Below are positions 35,277 to 47,284 of a DNA stretch of 64,000 bases, one piece after another; position 1 is the stretch's first letter; every line of letters starts with the position of its first letter. This DNA is from Penelope pileata (taxonomy: Eukaryota; Chordata; Aves; Galliformes; Cracidae): positions 390,374-454,373 of the forward strand of contig WBMW01003963.1 of the NCBI GenBank assembly GCA_013396635.1, in the 5' to 3' direction. A program made the translations under genes and the position numbers. The notes below the pieces were generated by a model. The model saw only the letters and a program-made list of their open reading frames with translations, was not told where the DNA came from and did no database searches.

Positions 35277-38159
35277 TGATATCACTGCATAGTTGTAGAA
35301 TTGACCTTGAGTATAGTTTAAACCTAGACAAACTGTTCTTTTGAAGTGGATGTCCTGGTAGTGCTTCTGGCAAAGCTCAAAAAAAAGGACATTGCCTTAT
35401 AAATTCTTTGAAATACAGAGGTCTCACCATCATCCCCCATCCTTCCAGCAATAGTAACTATTGATACTACTGCAAAGAGACCTGAACTTTCACAGTGCCT
35501 TGCCATAACAACCTTACTGATGTTGTTTTGGTGAGTTTTCCACAAGCTTCTTTCCAAGATGCTGACATATTATGCACAGCAAGAAGTGAGATGACCACCA
35601 CAGAAATTACTTTTTGCTACTTTCACCCCCAATAGACTTCTGCCTGCTGGCTGGCCCTGGCTTTGTGAGCTCCATCCAACATATCACCCACTTTTTAACT
35701 TTGTGTAAATCTCCACACACCCAGAGGTCATTATCCCACAACAGATATGATAATTTCCGCTTTGGAAATGTTGTTTCTTTTATGCTGATCACTGGCTGTT
35801 TCATGCCTCTGTGCTTACAGAGAGCTCCCTGTCAACAGCAGTGGTTGTCTTGGTGTGCATTGTTGCAAAATATATTCCTCTGGCAGCAATGAGAATTATT
35901 CGCATGCATACACAAGGCAAAAGTCATCTCCACCTTCTGCTCTTTTTCTCTCTCTCTTTTTTTCTCCACCTTGCAAGTCTATTACACATCATTCTTGATA
36001 AGGTTATTAACACACTGCATTTGAATGTGTTGAGTTCAGTCCCTTCATAGTAATTATTCAAGCCCACTATTCGATGTTCAAGTTACTCTGCTCATTTTGC
36101 AGGCTATTAAGCATGGGTAAGGTGCAAATTACCCAGGAAAACATAGAGCACCTCTTAAGTCATTTTGAGTCAGTTCCCATTTACTGAGATTCTGCTGGTC
36201 AGCTTTCTCACTCATGTGCATCCTGAGTCCCCACCAACAGAAAGGTGAGGAGAGCAACAAATCTCAGTGAGCTTCGCCAGATTGTGCCATGGCCACTGAC
36301 TGCTGTTGAGACCTGGCCTTATTCTGAGGAGGGAAAAATGGAGATGGAGAGAAGGCAAGCCGAGGTGGAGCAGCAAGATGTGGCTAGGGAAGGAAAAGGG
36401 AACTTAAGCAATAATAGAAAGCAAACCAAGGTGGAAAAAGTGGGAAAAATAGAAATGGGGAAAAAAGTGAGATTATAATGTCCATTCAAACAACACTGCA
36501 AAGCATTGATCTAGACCTGGATCCTCATTACACCACATAGAGAAATTCTTAAAAGAAGATATGACTGGTATGAATGACTACTTCAAGTACTTTCATGGAG
36601 GCAAAATCTTTCCACAGCTAGGAAGGACTTATTTCTACTCTGAGTACTGCCCATGGAGTATATAGTGTTTGACACAAGCTGGGATGCCTAAAAGATGCTG
36701 TGTTGAAGGCCCAAAGAGATAGCATGTGCCTCAGCAGAAGCACGAACACATCATCATTGAAAAATCATCTAGAAAAAGTGATCATATTTCACTCTTGATG
36801 TGGACATTACTGGTCCACTATATCAGTTCTATAAAAAGTTCTCTATCATCCCTGGTAAGTCACTACCTTTAAGGTCTGAATGAGCTTCATAAGAGCCTTG
36901 ATCCCATACCTATTAGAATGAACAAAAGGATTTATTTTGCACCATGTCTTGGAGCAGATCTTAACAGAAAATTCCAAAGACCGGCCGAATTTAGAATGAG
37001 CAGCCTAAAAGACAGTGTGAAAGTATTATCAATTATATAGGTGCCATCTTAAAATGAGTAATTAATTAATAACTTACGCAGTTAATGATTTCAGCCTGGT
37101 GTACTAAAATAATGCCGCTTTCTCATGATTGTTCATCCTTCAGATTAAAAAATGTGTTTATTCTTTGATTGCTCTGATGGCTCTCTGACATGAAATTTGG
37201 GCTATTTTGTTCCCCTGTGACTAGTCATAAAAGTCATACGATCTGTGTAGTTTCAAATTCCAGATTGGGTAAGTACAAAAGCACCCACATTTTAATTTTA
37301 AAACAGCTTTTATAACTGGAATCTCACAAACATTTTTAAAAGAAAATTGTCCACTTCAAACTGAAAATGAACTTCCTTTCCAAATTGCTTGATTACTTTA
37401 ACAAGTTGCCATAACAGCTGTTATCCAAACTGTATAACATATTTTGTGTTTTAATATTCTAATGAAGATTTCAGATTTTATGGAGAAAATATTTGTCAGA
37501 AAATAAAAATGATATTTCTCTCTTCTAGTATTTTCAAGCACAAACGTACTTATAGATTGTCATATGATGCATGAAATAGGCCTGAAGTTAACAGTTTTAA
37601 CAAACAAAATAACAACCTACTGCCCTTTTTTTCAATGACAATTTCAATCTGTCCTCTACAGAGCAGGGGACTTGAAACTTATATTGTGAAAACCGAAAGG
37701 TGAGATCCTCATATAATAATATAACTCAAAAAAAAAAAAAAATCCACATTGAAATTGAGACAACTGTAAAATGAATACCCACTCTACAGGAATGGAGAAA
37801 TTAGTATCCAGTGTAGGTTGACATGGCTGAAGAGGAATCAGGTCTGCATTCAGGCTGGGCCTTGGCAGAAGAGAGACAACCAAGTAACATCCACATAAAT
37901 TCTTCACAGGCCCTTTGGAATGGATACCAAGCTTTGTGTTGGAGACACTGCTTTTGTGCTCCTCATATGTTTGCTGGGAAAGGGGAAGGCTTGCCATGAC
38001 AGGTACTTCAGGGCTGCTAACCATCGTGGCATTCAGCCAAGTAGGAAACACCTGGAGACCCCGGGGCAGAGGAAGGGAGCCTTGGGATGATCGCAAGGAC
38101 ATGGGAGTGGAGAAGGTGCCACTGATCCCACATTTATGGTAATCTTCACCATACCTCAC
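35277..38159. other. Unique non-coding DNA with purine-rich and AT-rich, homeodomain-site-like stretches
   Basis: No gene was recognised. A purine-rich stretch lies at about 36325-36475. At 37059-37072 the sequence TAATTAATTAATAA lies in an AT-rich region (about 37000-37510) that has the look of a conserved non-coding element (see findings). An A15 tract is at 37728-37742. A 168-codon minus-strand frame at 37656-38162 crosses this region without recognised homology. Confidence 0.4.
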
Positions 38160-38390
38160 CATACATTAGGAAAAGGTTCTTCAGCAGAAGGAGGTGGGCA
38201 TGGAACAGGCTCTCCGGGGCAGTGATGACGGATCCACGCTGTCTGAGTTCAAGGAGTGTTTGGACACCGCTCTCAGACACAGAGTTTGGATTTGGGATGG
38301 TGGTGTGTGGAGCCAGGGATTGGACTCGATGATCCTTGTGAGACTCTTCCAACTCGGGATGTTCTATAATTCTATGACTCTATGATATAT
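38160..38390 (+). mobile_element. CR1 LINE 3' fragment (second subfamily type)
   Basis: The order is ACATTAGGAAAAGGTTCTTC, GGAACAGGCTCTCCGGGGCA, GTTCAAGGAGTGTTTGGACA, CCGCTCTCAGACACAGAGTT, GTGTGGAGCCAGGGATTGGA, CTCGATGATCCTTGTGAGAC and CTTCCAACTCGGGATGTTCT. The terminal units are ATAATTCTATGACTCTATGA. The 'ggagccaggagttggactcgatgatccttgtggg' type of 3' end marks a CR1 subfamily different from those at 34924 and 47037. The copy has no continuous reading frame. Confidence 0.9.
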
Positions 38391-41300
38391 GAAGGCAACA
38401 TCCTGTTTGCTCCCCAAAAGTCTGGTCTTTTTTGCCTGCTTCATGGCTTTGCTGCAGGCAGAGCAGATGTTGATGTAAACTTAGCAGAGTGTTTGGAAGC
38501 AACATGGGATTTGTATTTGTGAAATAATATACAATTACTTAGACAATATTTCTGCAATTATTCATACTGTGCTAGAAAGGAGAGACCCTACTCAGAGAAC
38601 CATGTCATATTAGGTGACAGATAAGTATCAAAACCAATCCCAACAGTTTCTCCTCTAAACATCTCATCATTTTTGCATGGGTTGAAAACAACAGGTGGGT
38701 ACAATGAAGAGGGAAATAAAGGAGTCAGGGTAACAGTGTATTTATCATCTTTAGCAGAATACGTAGCAGCACACCAGCTTCTGGGCTATTGTCAGATGTT
38801 TTCCAGTCACCACAGAAAAAAAAAGTGAGTTTTAAGGAGGGGTTTGAAGGAGAATAGATTAGCAGCCTTGTGGCATTTTTATGAGGAGATATACATATGC
38901 ATAAGGAGTAGCTCTGAGAAAGTAAGAAGGCTCTTGGACTAACAAGTGATGCAGAGAGGCATCATGCGGTCTCCAGAATGCAGTGCATATTGAAACTGCT
39001 TTCATATGTAAACATACAGCACGCTACAGTCTCGCAGGACCGCTGTCGTCTTTTATTCAGCATCCCGGTACTGTGCATAGTGGTGGCTGCTCTGTTACAC
39101 TCGATAAATAAACATAATTAAAAACATCTCAGCATTTGAATACTGAGCACAGACATCCAGTTGTAGAGTCACGAAGGGAAAAGAAGAAAACAACAACAAT
39201 GAAATACTAGTGCTGTTGGAAATAATGGCCATTAATGTCGTTGGAAGTTAGATTTCACTGCAAGCAATTCAGAAGGGATATAAACCTTTTAGCTTCAGGA
39301 TGCAAGCAAGCCAGCAATTGGACTTAGAGAAAGCTTTCCATAGGAATAGGTTATTTTACAGCTACTTTTGCAGGATTTCCACTTTCCTCTTGCACAGGAA
39401 TGTGCAAACCACAGCACCAACTCCTTGCAGCGAGACGTGCATTTCAAAGTAATTTATTGACATAGGTGCCTTCTAGCATAGAAATGTTGGAAAACATTTT
39501 TAAATAAGCTTCACAAAAAGTAGGAGAAACTTTCTCCATTTTCCAGACAAACCCAATTTACTTTTTCTATCATTCCTTTGCATTAATAATATTGGGAAAG
39601 AAGGTGGTTTTCTGACGACAGCATTCACTTTAGGACAGTGAATGTGCTTTCACATGAAACACATGGGCCATGTCGGTACATGTCCATGGACTGCACATAA
39701 CCTTTTCGTTTGAATTGTACATGTGTTATGAACACATTCACTGGGGCTGCAGGAGATGCTGAACACTAATATTTGCACAGGAGGTTCTGTTCCTGCCTTT
39801 ATTTCTCAGTGGGCAAGCTCCTGCCTTCCTTTGAAGGCATTTACAAGAGTGTGGTTCAAAAAAAAGGTTCTGCAGGCTGAAATCAGTGCAAAATAAGAGA
39901 TGAAGGCTTTTTGCTATACTGTGTGGGCCTGAGACTGGATTGCATCGCTGCAAAAAGCCGTGGGGACTGCACAGTATTTTCATTAGACACTTAGATTTTA
40001 AATGATTTGAAAACTGCATTTCGAGTAGAGGTAAAAATTGCTGAACTGTCTCTTCTACCTTGGGAAATTTGCAAGCTTTCTAGTATTTCAGTTATTTCCA
40101 CAAGAAAATAGGCACTTCTAGAATATTTCCTATTATTTATCATCAGCTGTACTCTGTACAGAAGGCCATTGGAGTGCCTTGGCATTCTGCAAAAACCCTG
40201 AACAATTTAGAAATTTTGTTTTGCCTCCTTATCAATCGAGGGAATACATTACAAAGCCCAGCTCTGATAGAGAGCTCTTGCTCACACAAATAGTGGATCT
40301 AGCATCAAAAAGAGGTTTTTAACTCTTTCCTCTCCCCTGGCCCCTACCACACCAGGTTCTTATACCAAGGCTGCTGAAGGCAGGTGAGAAGCCTTGCAGG
40401 GAGACTTCCAGCACCACAACGAGCACTGCTGATCCCACACCCAGCAGGGAGAAGGGGCAGGAGCTGCCTCTGGCACTGCTGGAGCATGCTTGTGAGAGCA
40501 GGGTCGCAAACCCAATGGGGACTTAACTGCACCGTTCTCGAGATGTTCTCTGTTCTTCTCTATCATCCCAGCTGAACTGACTCTGGCTGTGTTTCTGAGC
40601 CATTAAAACACTTTTCCAGGCTGTTTGGTTTAGTATTGTGTGTGTGTTTTCATTTACTTTTATTATCAAAATAGTTGAAGCTGCATATACCTCTAATACA
40701 ACTTGCAGAGCTGCTGATGTATTGAGCAGGGTGAGCTGTGGAAGGCCAGGGGATTAGGCATCTCCCTTTCTGTTTGGGAATGTTATTTAATTTCCCTCCA
40801 ACAGACTCAGATGCAGAGCCCTACAAAAGGCTTGAGAAAGAACATTGAATTTCAACAAACTGATGGACAAAAACAATTCATCTCAGTGTCTTGAGACACT
40901 TCGGATTTTTTTTTTTAAGCAGTCCCATGGTCAATATTGATGGTGTAGCCTTATCATTTTCTATCTGCTAAAAATCTGGGTGGATTTTCAATGGATGGTT
41001 AGTAATGCAGCTCCCACTGGCTTTCAGTGGGTGTCTTACCTCTCCAAAAGCCTAAAGAAACATCTCCCTACAGGTGGAAAACCTGTCAGGGAGCTGTGAG
41101 CATTCTGCAGCCTCCAATGCTCAGGCTTAAGCCCATCCTTAGGCTCACAGAAATGGGCTCTGCTTCCAGGCAAGTGAGGGGCAAAGTGAAAGAGGGACAA
41201 AACCACTTCACCAACCTCCCTTCCCCCAGCAGTGCTCAGTTTGCACAGAAATGTCCCTTTGTTGCTCCTCTGCCATGACCTCTGCCTGTTTGTCTGTCTG

Positions 41301-43137
41301 TCCTCCCAGAGACTGAAAGCACCACCTCTTCCTGAAAGCCTAGAAAGTGCCTATAATATTGTGGGTACTACCACAAACAAACATGAGCAGAGACTGAGTC
41401 CCATAAGATGTTAATAGGAATGCGAAGGCAAATAGTCTTGCAAAATACAGGAGATCAGACTCAATTATTCAAAGAGAATTTCCTGGACCTTGTTGTTTAT
41501 CATCCCGTGATAAGGGATATATTTATCTTTTAAATTCTTGCTAGTCAAACAGAGGAGCTTTGCTTTCCCAGAGGAACTCTGCTCCTCCATCCCACTGCGA
41601 CCGCTGCTGGCTGCCTCCTGCCCTCCCCTCTTCCCAACACACACAGCTCCTTGTGCGTGGAAACAGCGGTGGGATATGTCAAGTACATTTTTTCTCCGTA
41701 AAGCACGTGTACCTAGGAGGTCACAATCTTTACAAAGTCAAAGTTTTGTGTGTTTGAGAGCTTTGCCCTACTACCATGTAATTGAAATCAAGCTTTTAAA
41801 AGCTCACGGTAATATGTTTGTTCTTTAACCTCACCCAACGAAGAGAGAGCGCTTTGCTGAGAGAACCCATTGTTAAGCTCCTACACTTAACTGATAAGGC
41901 ACTGATACAACCAGTAGCAAAGAAAGAAACTAATAATAAAAAAAAAGATTCACATGCCTTCCTTCCCCAGTACATTAACTCCCTGCCCAAATTAATTTCC
42001 CAAGTTGTTAACAAATGAGGTGCAGCGTCTTTAATCATATTAACATACTGTTGCAAAACATTTAATAACAGGCAGATGGAATGAGTTCTCTTGTCAGAAA
42101 ATGGAGGGTCTTGTGCCATTTGTAGATCTGCTCATTATCCATTCTTACAGTTTAATGATATATGTGCCTATTACTGAAGAAAAGTAGAAGATCTACTCAG
42201 GAACTTGGGAAGAATGATTGATTGGAACTGCACATAAAGGCTTAAACCACCTTCATCTGCCATGCATACAGAACACTTATGCTGTGATGTGAAAGACTCT
42301 GAGCAAATGGGGAGACAATGCAAAGGTTTAAATGAGACGGGGCTGTTTTCAAGGAGAAGACACAAAAGTTGAGTGTGTTTGGCAGTCCAAGCAATCACAT
42401 CCTTTCCAGTCTAGGAACCAGCTCATGAGTGAACTTTGTTTGGATTCAGATTGTTTTGTTATTCATGCCAAGGACTATTCACAAAAGCATTTATTTCCCT
42501 GGTAGAAAGTTTACACAAGCATGACCCAATTGCACCAAGTCAGACCTCTGGTGCACCATTCAATTTGATTTCCACTAGCATGAAATCACCTTACGAGGAT
42601 TCAATCATTCTCACCTTGGCTAGCTTGCTGATCCCCGAGATTTCCTTTCCTTACATCATGGTGTTCTGTGAAAAAAGAAGTCCTAGTAAAGTCACAGTGG
42701 AATGGAATTTCAGTATAAGGTTTCTATCAGCCTCAGATTTTGATAACGCCAAAAGATGCCTGAGATCCAGCAGTGAAAATCCTAGAATGATGGTATCTGT
42801 AAAGATGAGAAGTTTCCAAGGACACTAATTGAATTCAACCAGCAAACATTTTTAAATGGAAAATTGTTAGTAGCCAAAAGGTTTTTCCTGGGAAACCACC
42901 CAAAGATAGAACTTAAAGCTGGTTTCATCAAAGGAGATTATCAACTGTGAAAAATGATAACACCCCCATGGCAAATAGTGCTTCAAAATCAAATAAGCCT
43001 TGGAACAGTAGTAACTGGAAGGGGAGTTTGTTGTGATACAGCAAATATCCATGTGCTGCATCTGTGAAGAAGAACTTTGAGACTTTGAAAGGGAAATTTC
43101 CACCGCCCTTCCAAAAAACAGTGAGAGGGACCAAGAT

Positions 43138-43168
43138 GATAAACTGAATAATAAACTGAATGATAAAC
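43138..43168. repeat. Short tandem repeat, 12-bp unit, about 2.6 copies
   Basis: GATAAACTGAAT is repeated head to tail: GATAAACTGAAT at 43138, then a copy offset by 12 (AATAAACTGAAT), then GATAAACC. Minor slippage product. Confidence 0.8.
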
Positions 43169-46100
43169 CAAGACACTTGGAATAATGACAGAGGTCTGTT
43201 CAGTAATATATTCTGCTTATCATAGGTAATTCATAGAAAAGGAAGAGAAAACTTGAAAACAGTGCCATTCCCAACAGCCCAACCAATCCTTGCAATTGAA
43301 AGCTGCCCATACCCCTGTGTATTGACTATTCATACTATTGAAGGGTCGTATTTCATTCCTCCTCAGCTAGAGCTCTTGGGAGACCACGATGGAGAGGTGC
43401 TGATTTACACAACCAGAGATCATTTCCAGCAGTACACAGTACCCAAGAAGGCCGTTCCTGATTTAGGACTCTGCTGCTTTATCGTGGTGGCAGTAGAAAT
43501 ACAGCACAAAATGGCATGGTTCCCTCCAGGCTGCCATTTAAGTTCCCAGCTCAGAAAACAGGTGGATGCAAGTAAGATTGATTCAGTTTTGAATAGCATA
43601 TTAGGCAGCAATCACTTCACACCAACTGTCTGCGTGTTATCAGAGTATTTTAGATGCATCATGACCTAATGGTAAATTCAGCAGAAACAGAGAATCACAC
43701 ACAAACACAGACAAAGCCAGAAATGTAAAATAAAAAAGATCAGAGGAAAGATCCATCTCTATATTTGAAAGGTCATCAGCAAAACCCTATTTATAGGCTT
43801 TTCGGGCCAGCTGAAGCTCTGTCCCTGGAGGTAAAAGCTCTCTGAAATGTCCCCATGTGGGCAGAGCAAACAGAGCCATTCTAACGAGTGAGGAAAGGTT
43901 AGGCTCAGGGATGAGTATGAGTGAAAAATATTTGGCTAGACTCCTGGTACAAACTCCCACGCACTGCTTTGAAAATCTACCCCTCTGTGTCCTTAGCATT
44001 GGTTTTCAAAGTACAGCAGCCTAGAGACAGATGTGCCATTATTGTTTATGGTTCAAAGGCAGAGAACTTGTTTGGTGGGGAAATAAAATCCATACTAATA
44101 GAGCAAGTACCAAAAAATGTCCTAAGAGGGAATAAGCATGTTCTAAGGTGTTTTAACAATCTTCTGGCTCCAGGCCCAGAACTCAGTTGGAACTGTTGTA
44201 TTCATCTCCAGGCCACCACTCTTTGAACTTATGGAAACCCATGGTTTATATTTAGCTAGTTAAAAGATATATGGCCAGCGCGTTGTAACCCTTTTGTCAA
44301 TGACTCCCCATTACAACTTTTAATTTTATTGCTTTTTAACCACAGTTGCTTGATTCATAGGTTCAGCTACGAGGGATGGAAGGCTGTTGATGGATGGTGT
44401 GACAAGGGCACTCCTGGCTGCTGTTACAGCACTCATCGTCTTAGGTGGAAAAGCCAACTTGCATCACTCTCCTGGATGGCCAGTCTCAAACTTGCACATG
44501 CTCAGAGCTAGCCCTCTCTGTACTTCTGGGACTATTAATAGATCTGCTGTCAGTAAGATCATCATCAGGCAGAACACCCCCTTAGGTAGGCAGCACACAT
44601 AGATCAGTGCTGACTGTAGATTTCAGAGCTCAAGGCTGAAACTTAGCAGGGTCCGTTACTGTACAGGTGCTCGTCTGTAAGTGAAAAAAAACAAAATCAC
44701 TAAAGACACAAACAACAAAAGGAGCTCATTCAGCAAGCCCAGACCCAAAACTTTTTGGTTATAAGGAGTTTCTTGTTCTTTCTGTTATTCAGAGATTAAT
44801 CAGGAGTAGGTAAAGTCTTGACAAAGAGAGAATAAAGCAAAGTAATTTCAAATATTCATAGAGCTGGCATTCCCTTCCTGTGTGACCATAAAGATCAGCT
44901 CTGCAGATAATGTGCCAAAAGGTCAAGCAATTAAAATCACTGAAGCTCCAGTCTCCTAATAAGTCTGGTGAAAGAAATGTTCAAGTAAGTGAGAAGCCGT
45001 GAAAGCATCATATCTGCTCTTCTGAGTACACAGATCCCCAGCAACCCCAAAACAGCATTACAGACGGTGGGCAACAGGGAGAGAAAGGGACACATTTTGC
45101 TAGTTTTGTTTCTAGTTTCCAGTGCCAGTCCTGAACAGGCTTTTTAATCCAGATCACTCATGTTCGGCAGCCATCAACCAGGACCGTAACAGCATCACGA
45201 AGGATGAAATGAAGGTGTGAGGTTGAACGTGCAGTAGAATTGAATGCCCTGATTATTTCCACCCGCCCTATTTTAAGGGCAAAATATTGGCTGTGCAGTA
45301 CCAGACACAGAGTCAGCAAGAGCATGTGATCAGGGAGTCATGAAGGACCAGATGCCAAGTCCATGGAAGGCAGCAGGATGACTTACCCAAGTCATGCAAT
45401 CAGGAGAATTTCCCTCCAGCTCTTTAAAGCAAACCAAGGAGTGGAACATCAAAAAGCACATGTGTAAATCAGAGTACATTTGTATTCAAATGTGTAGCCC
45501 TTAGGCTTTAAATGCAGCATTTTATTGTTATAAAAACAATTTTAAAAGTCCAAAGAGAGTAAGAAGAACTAGAGGGGGAATGCAGATTTTAGTCAGGGGG
45601 TTTCACAAATGCACAGCAAACAGGGTAAGCAGCTGATGCTGGAGGTTGAGGTTGTTTTAGGCAGATATAATTGAAGACTGTTGTCACAAAAAGTTTCCTT
45701 CCTTCTCTCACTTCCCTCCTGCTGCAGACACTCATAGCACCAGAATCAGCATTCATGCAGGCAGGTAATGAGAAAGATGACTTCCCTAAAATCAATGAGG
45801 ATAGCAGGGCAATTTTCAGTCCTCATTGATGTTTGCATGAGTATGGGTGCAATGGAGGCAGCAGGAACTCGAATTTGGAGGAAGGAATGGGGAAAACTGC
45901 ATCTTTCAGCTACAGCTCATACAGAGTTCTGCTTAAAGCAATAATGAAATCACAGCTTGCTCTTCATTAGACCTACAGATCCCTAGAGGAAGAGGTATGG
46001 TGTGAAGGGAATGTGCTGTAATTCTTTCTGGAGCTTTTCTGTCATTTCTCAACGAGGACAAGCAATCTTGCAGTCACCATACATCCTCTGCCTTGAGAGC

Positions 46101-46278
46101 TAAGCCCATCAAAGCGCTCACAGAAATGGTTATAAATAGGAGTTGGAGGCAGTCCTTCAATTCGGTGCCTAAGTAACAAAATCATTAGACGTGTCTGCTG
46201 TGTCTGAGTGCCAGCACCATGTTAGATTTCACATTCCCTGTTTCACTCAAAACCAAGGGGGCTATTAGCTGTAGGCTC

Positions 46279-46324
46279 AGCAACAGCAGCTGCAGCTGTC
46301 TACAAGAGCTCCTGAGCTGTTGCT
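46279..46324 (+). repeat. Inverted repeat, 9-bp arms, 28-bp loop
   Basis: AGCAACAGC (46279-46287) and GCTGTTGCT (46316-46324) are perfect reverse complements. The loop includes the self-complementary CAGCTGCAGCTG, two adjacent CAGCTG E-box sequences. No function is inferred. Confidence 0.7.
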
Positions 46325-47036
46325 TCCTGGAGGAAGTTGGGAGGCATCTGGATTTCATTTTTCTTAGGCTCTGGAGAAACCTAGCAAGATGTGTGAACAA
46401 CTTCTGCAAACAAATTGGAGGGGAATGGATATCAAAGAATACAGCAATACATAAACACTTTGAAAGAGTATTGGTTCATTTACAAACTTTTATTTTCATA
46501 TGTTTGAGAAGTTAACCCAGAGCGTTTCTAAAACTGCTGGAAAACATTTTTGAAGACACATTAAGTGCTTTCTCACTAGCAGTTGTCTGGTACTCTTTCT
46601 AAGCCTCTCAGTGACAATTAAAACCTCCTACAATAGGAATTTCACATGTAGCAACCTTGAGATTTAATCCCATGCACAACCCTCAGAGTCTGTGCTCACC
46701 AGAAAAGCAAACTGAGGTGCAGAGAAACATGGGGAGCAAGGGTATTTATTGTGCATATTTCATTTCCCTCATACCCCTTCACTGCTGTACTTGCTTACTG
46801 AAAATTAGGTTCTCATGTGTTCACTAGTTTTTTACTCCAGGGTATCTCAGCATGTGACAAATGTGTCCATCTCTCTGCATCTCTCACTGGTAGACAACCA
46901 AGCCCAGTCCTCTTACCCTTAACGGTTTTTCTTTAATTTCTCTTCTATCTGTCATTCCTTCTCACCTTCCCCACACCAGCTCATCTTCCTGACTTTCCTT
47001 GCAGATGCCAAAACACATGCCAAGCATGGTATTGGA

Positions 47037-47284
47037 TGAGAGGCAATGGCCTCAAGTCACACCAGGGGAGGTTCAGGTTGGATATATTGATAAAAAAACT
47101 TTCTGAGAAAGAAAATGGTAATGCATTGGAACAGGCTGCCTAGAGAAGTGGTGGAATCACCATCCCTGGAGGTGCTCAAGAACCGTGGAGATGAGGCACA
47201 GAGGGACGTGGTTTTGTGGGCATGGTGGGGATGGGCTGACAGTTGGACTTGGTGACCAACCTTAATGATTCTATGATTGTATGA
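47037..47284 (+). mobile_element. CR1 LINE 3' fragment (third subfamily type)
   Basis: The order is GAGGCAATGGCCTCAAGTCA, CACCAGGGGAGGTTCAGGTT, GGATAT, TGGAACAGGCTGCC, CCATCCCTGGAGGTGCTCAA, GAACCGTGGAGATGAGGCAC, GGACGTGGTTTTGTGGGCAT and GGACTTGGTGACC. It ends AACCTTAATGATTCTATGAT. The usual block 'tcttggaggtcttttcc' between GGTGA and CCAACCTTAATG is absent, so there is a deletion of roughly 15-20 bp close to the 3' end. It is truncated 5' and non-coding. Confidence 0.9.

Larger units (their letters stand above)
38391..47036. other. Long unique non-coding stretch (8.6 kb)
   Basis: No recognised gene or repeat family. Open frames of 130 codons (42436-42828, +) and 138 codons (43253-43669, +) are the longest here. 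Neither has a recognisable domain, signal peptide or flanking splice logic, and both are within chance expectation for 64 kb. Small structures are a 12-bp tandem repeat at 43138-43168 and a 9-bp inverted repeat at 46279-46324. Confidence 0.4.

Noticed and set aside
37656..38162. 168-codon minus-strand open frame
   Set aside because: It begins near the CR1 at 38160, crosses a poly-T encoded Phe run, and shows no domain; judged a chance frame.
42436..42828. 130-codon plus-strand open frame as a gene
   Set aside because: No homology or motif recognised; within chance expectation.
43253..43669. 138-codon plus-strand open frame as a gene
   Set aside because: No recognisable domain, start context or splice logic. 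One or more frames of this length are expected by chance in 64 kb on six frames.
44270..44330. hAT/Charlie-like terminus (GCGTTGTAACCCTTTTGTCA)
   Set aside because: The resemblance to the 'ggttctcaaccttttt' terminus is loose, with no matching second end.
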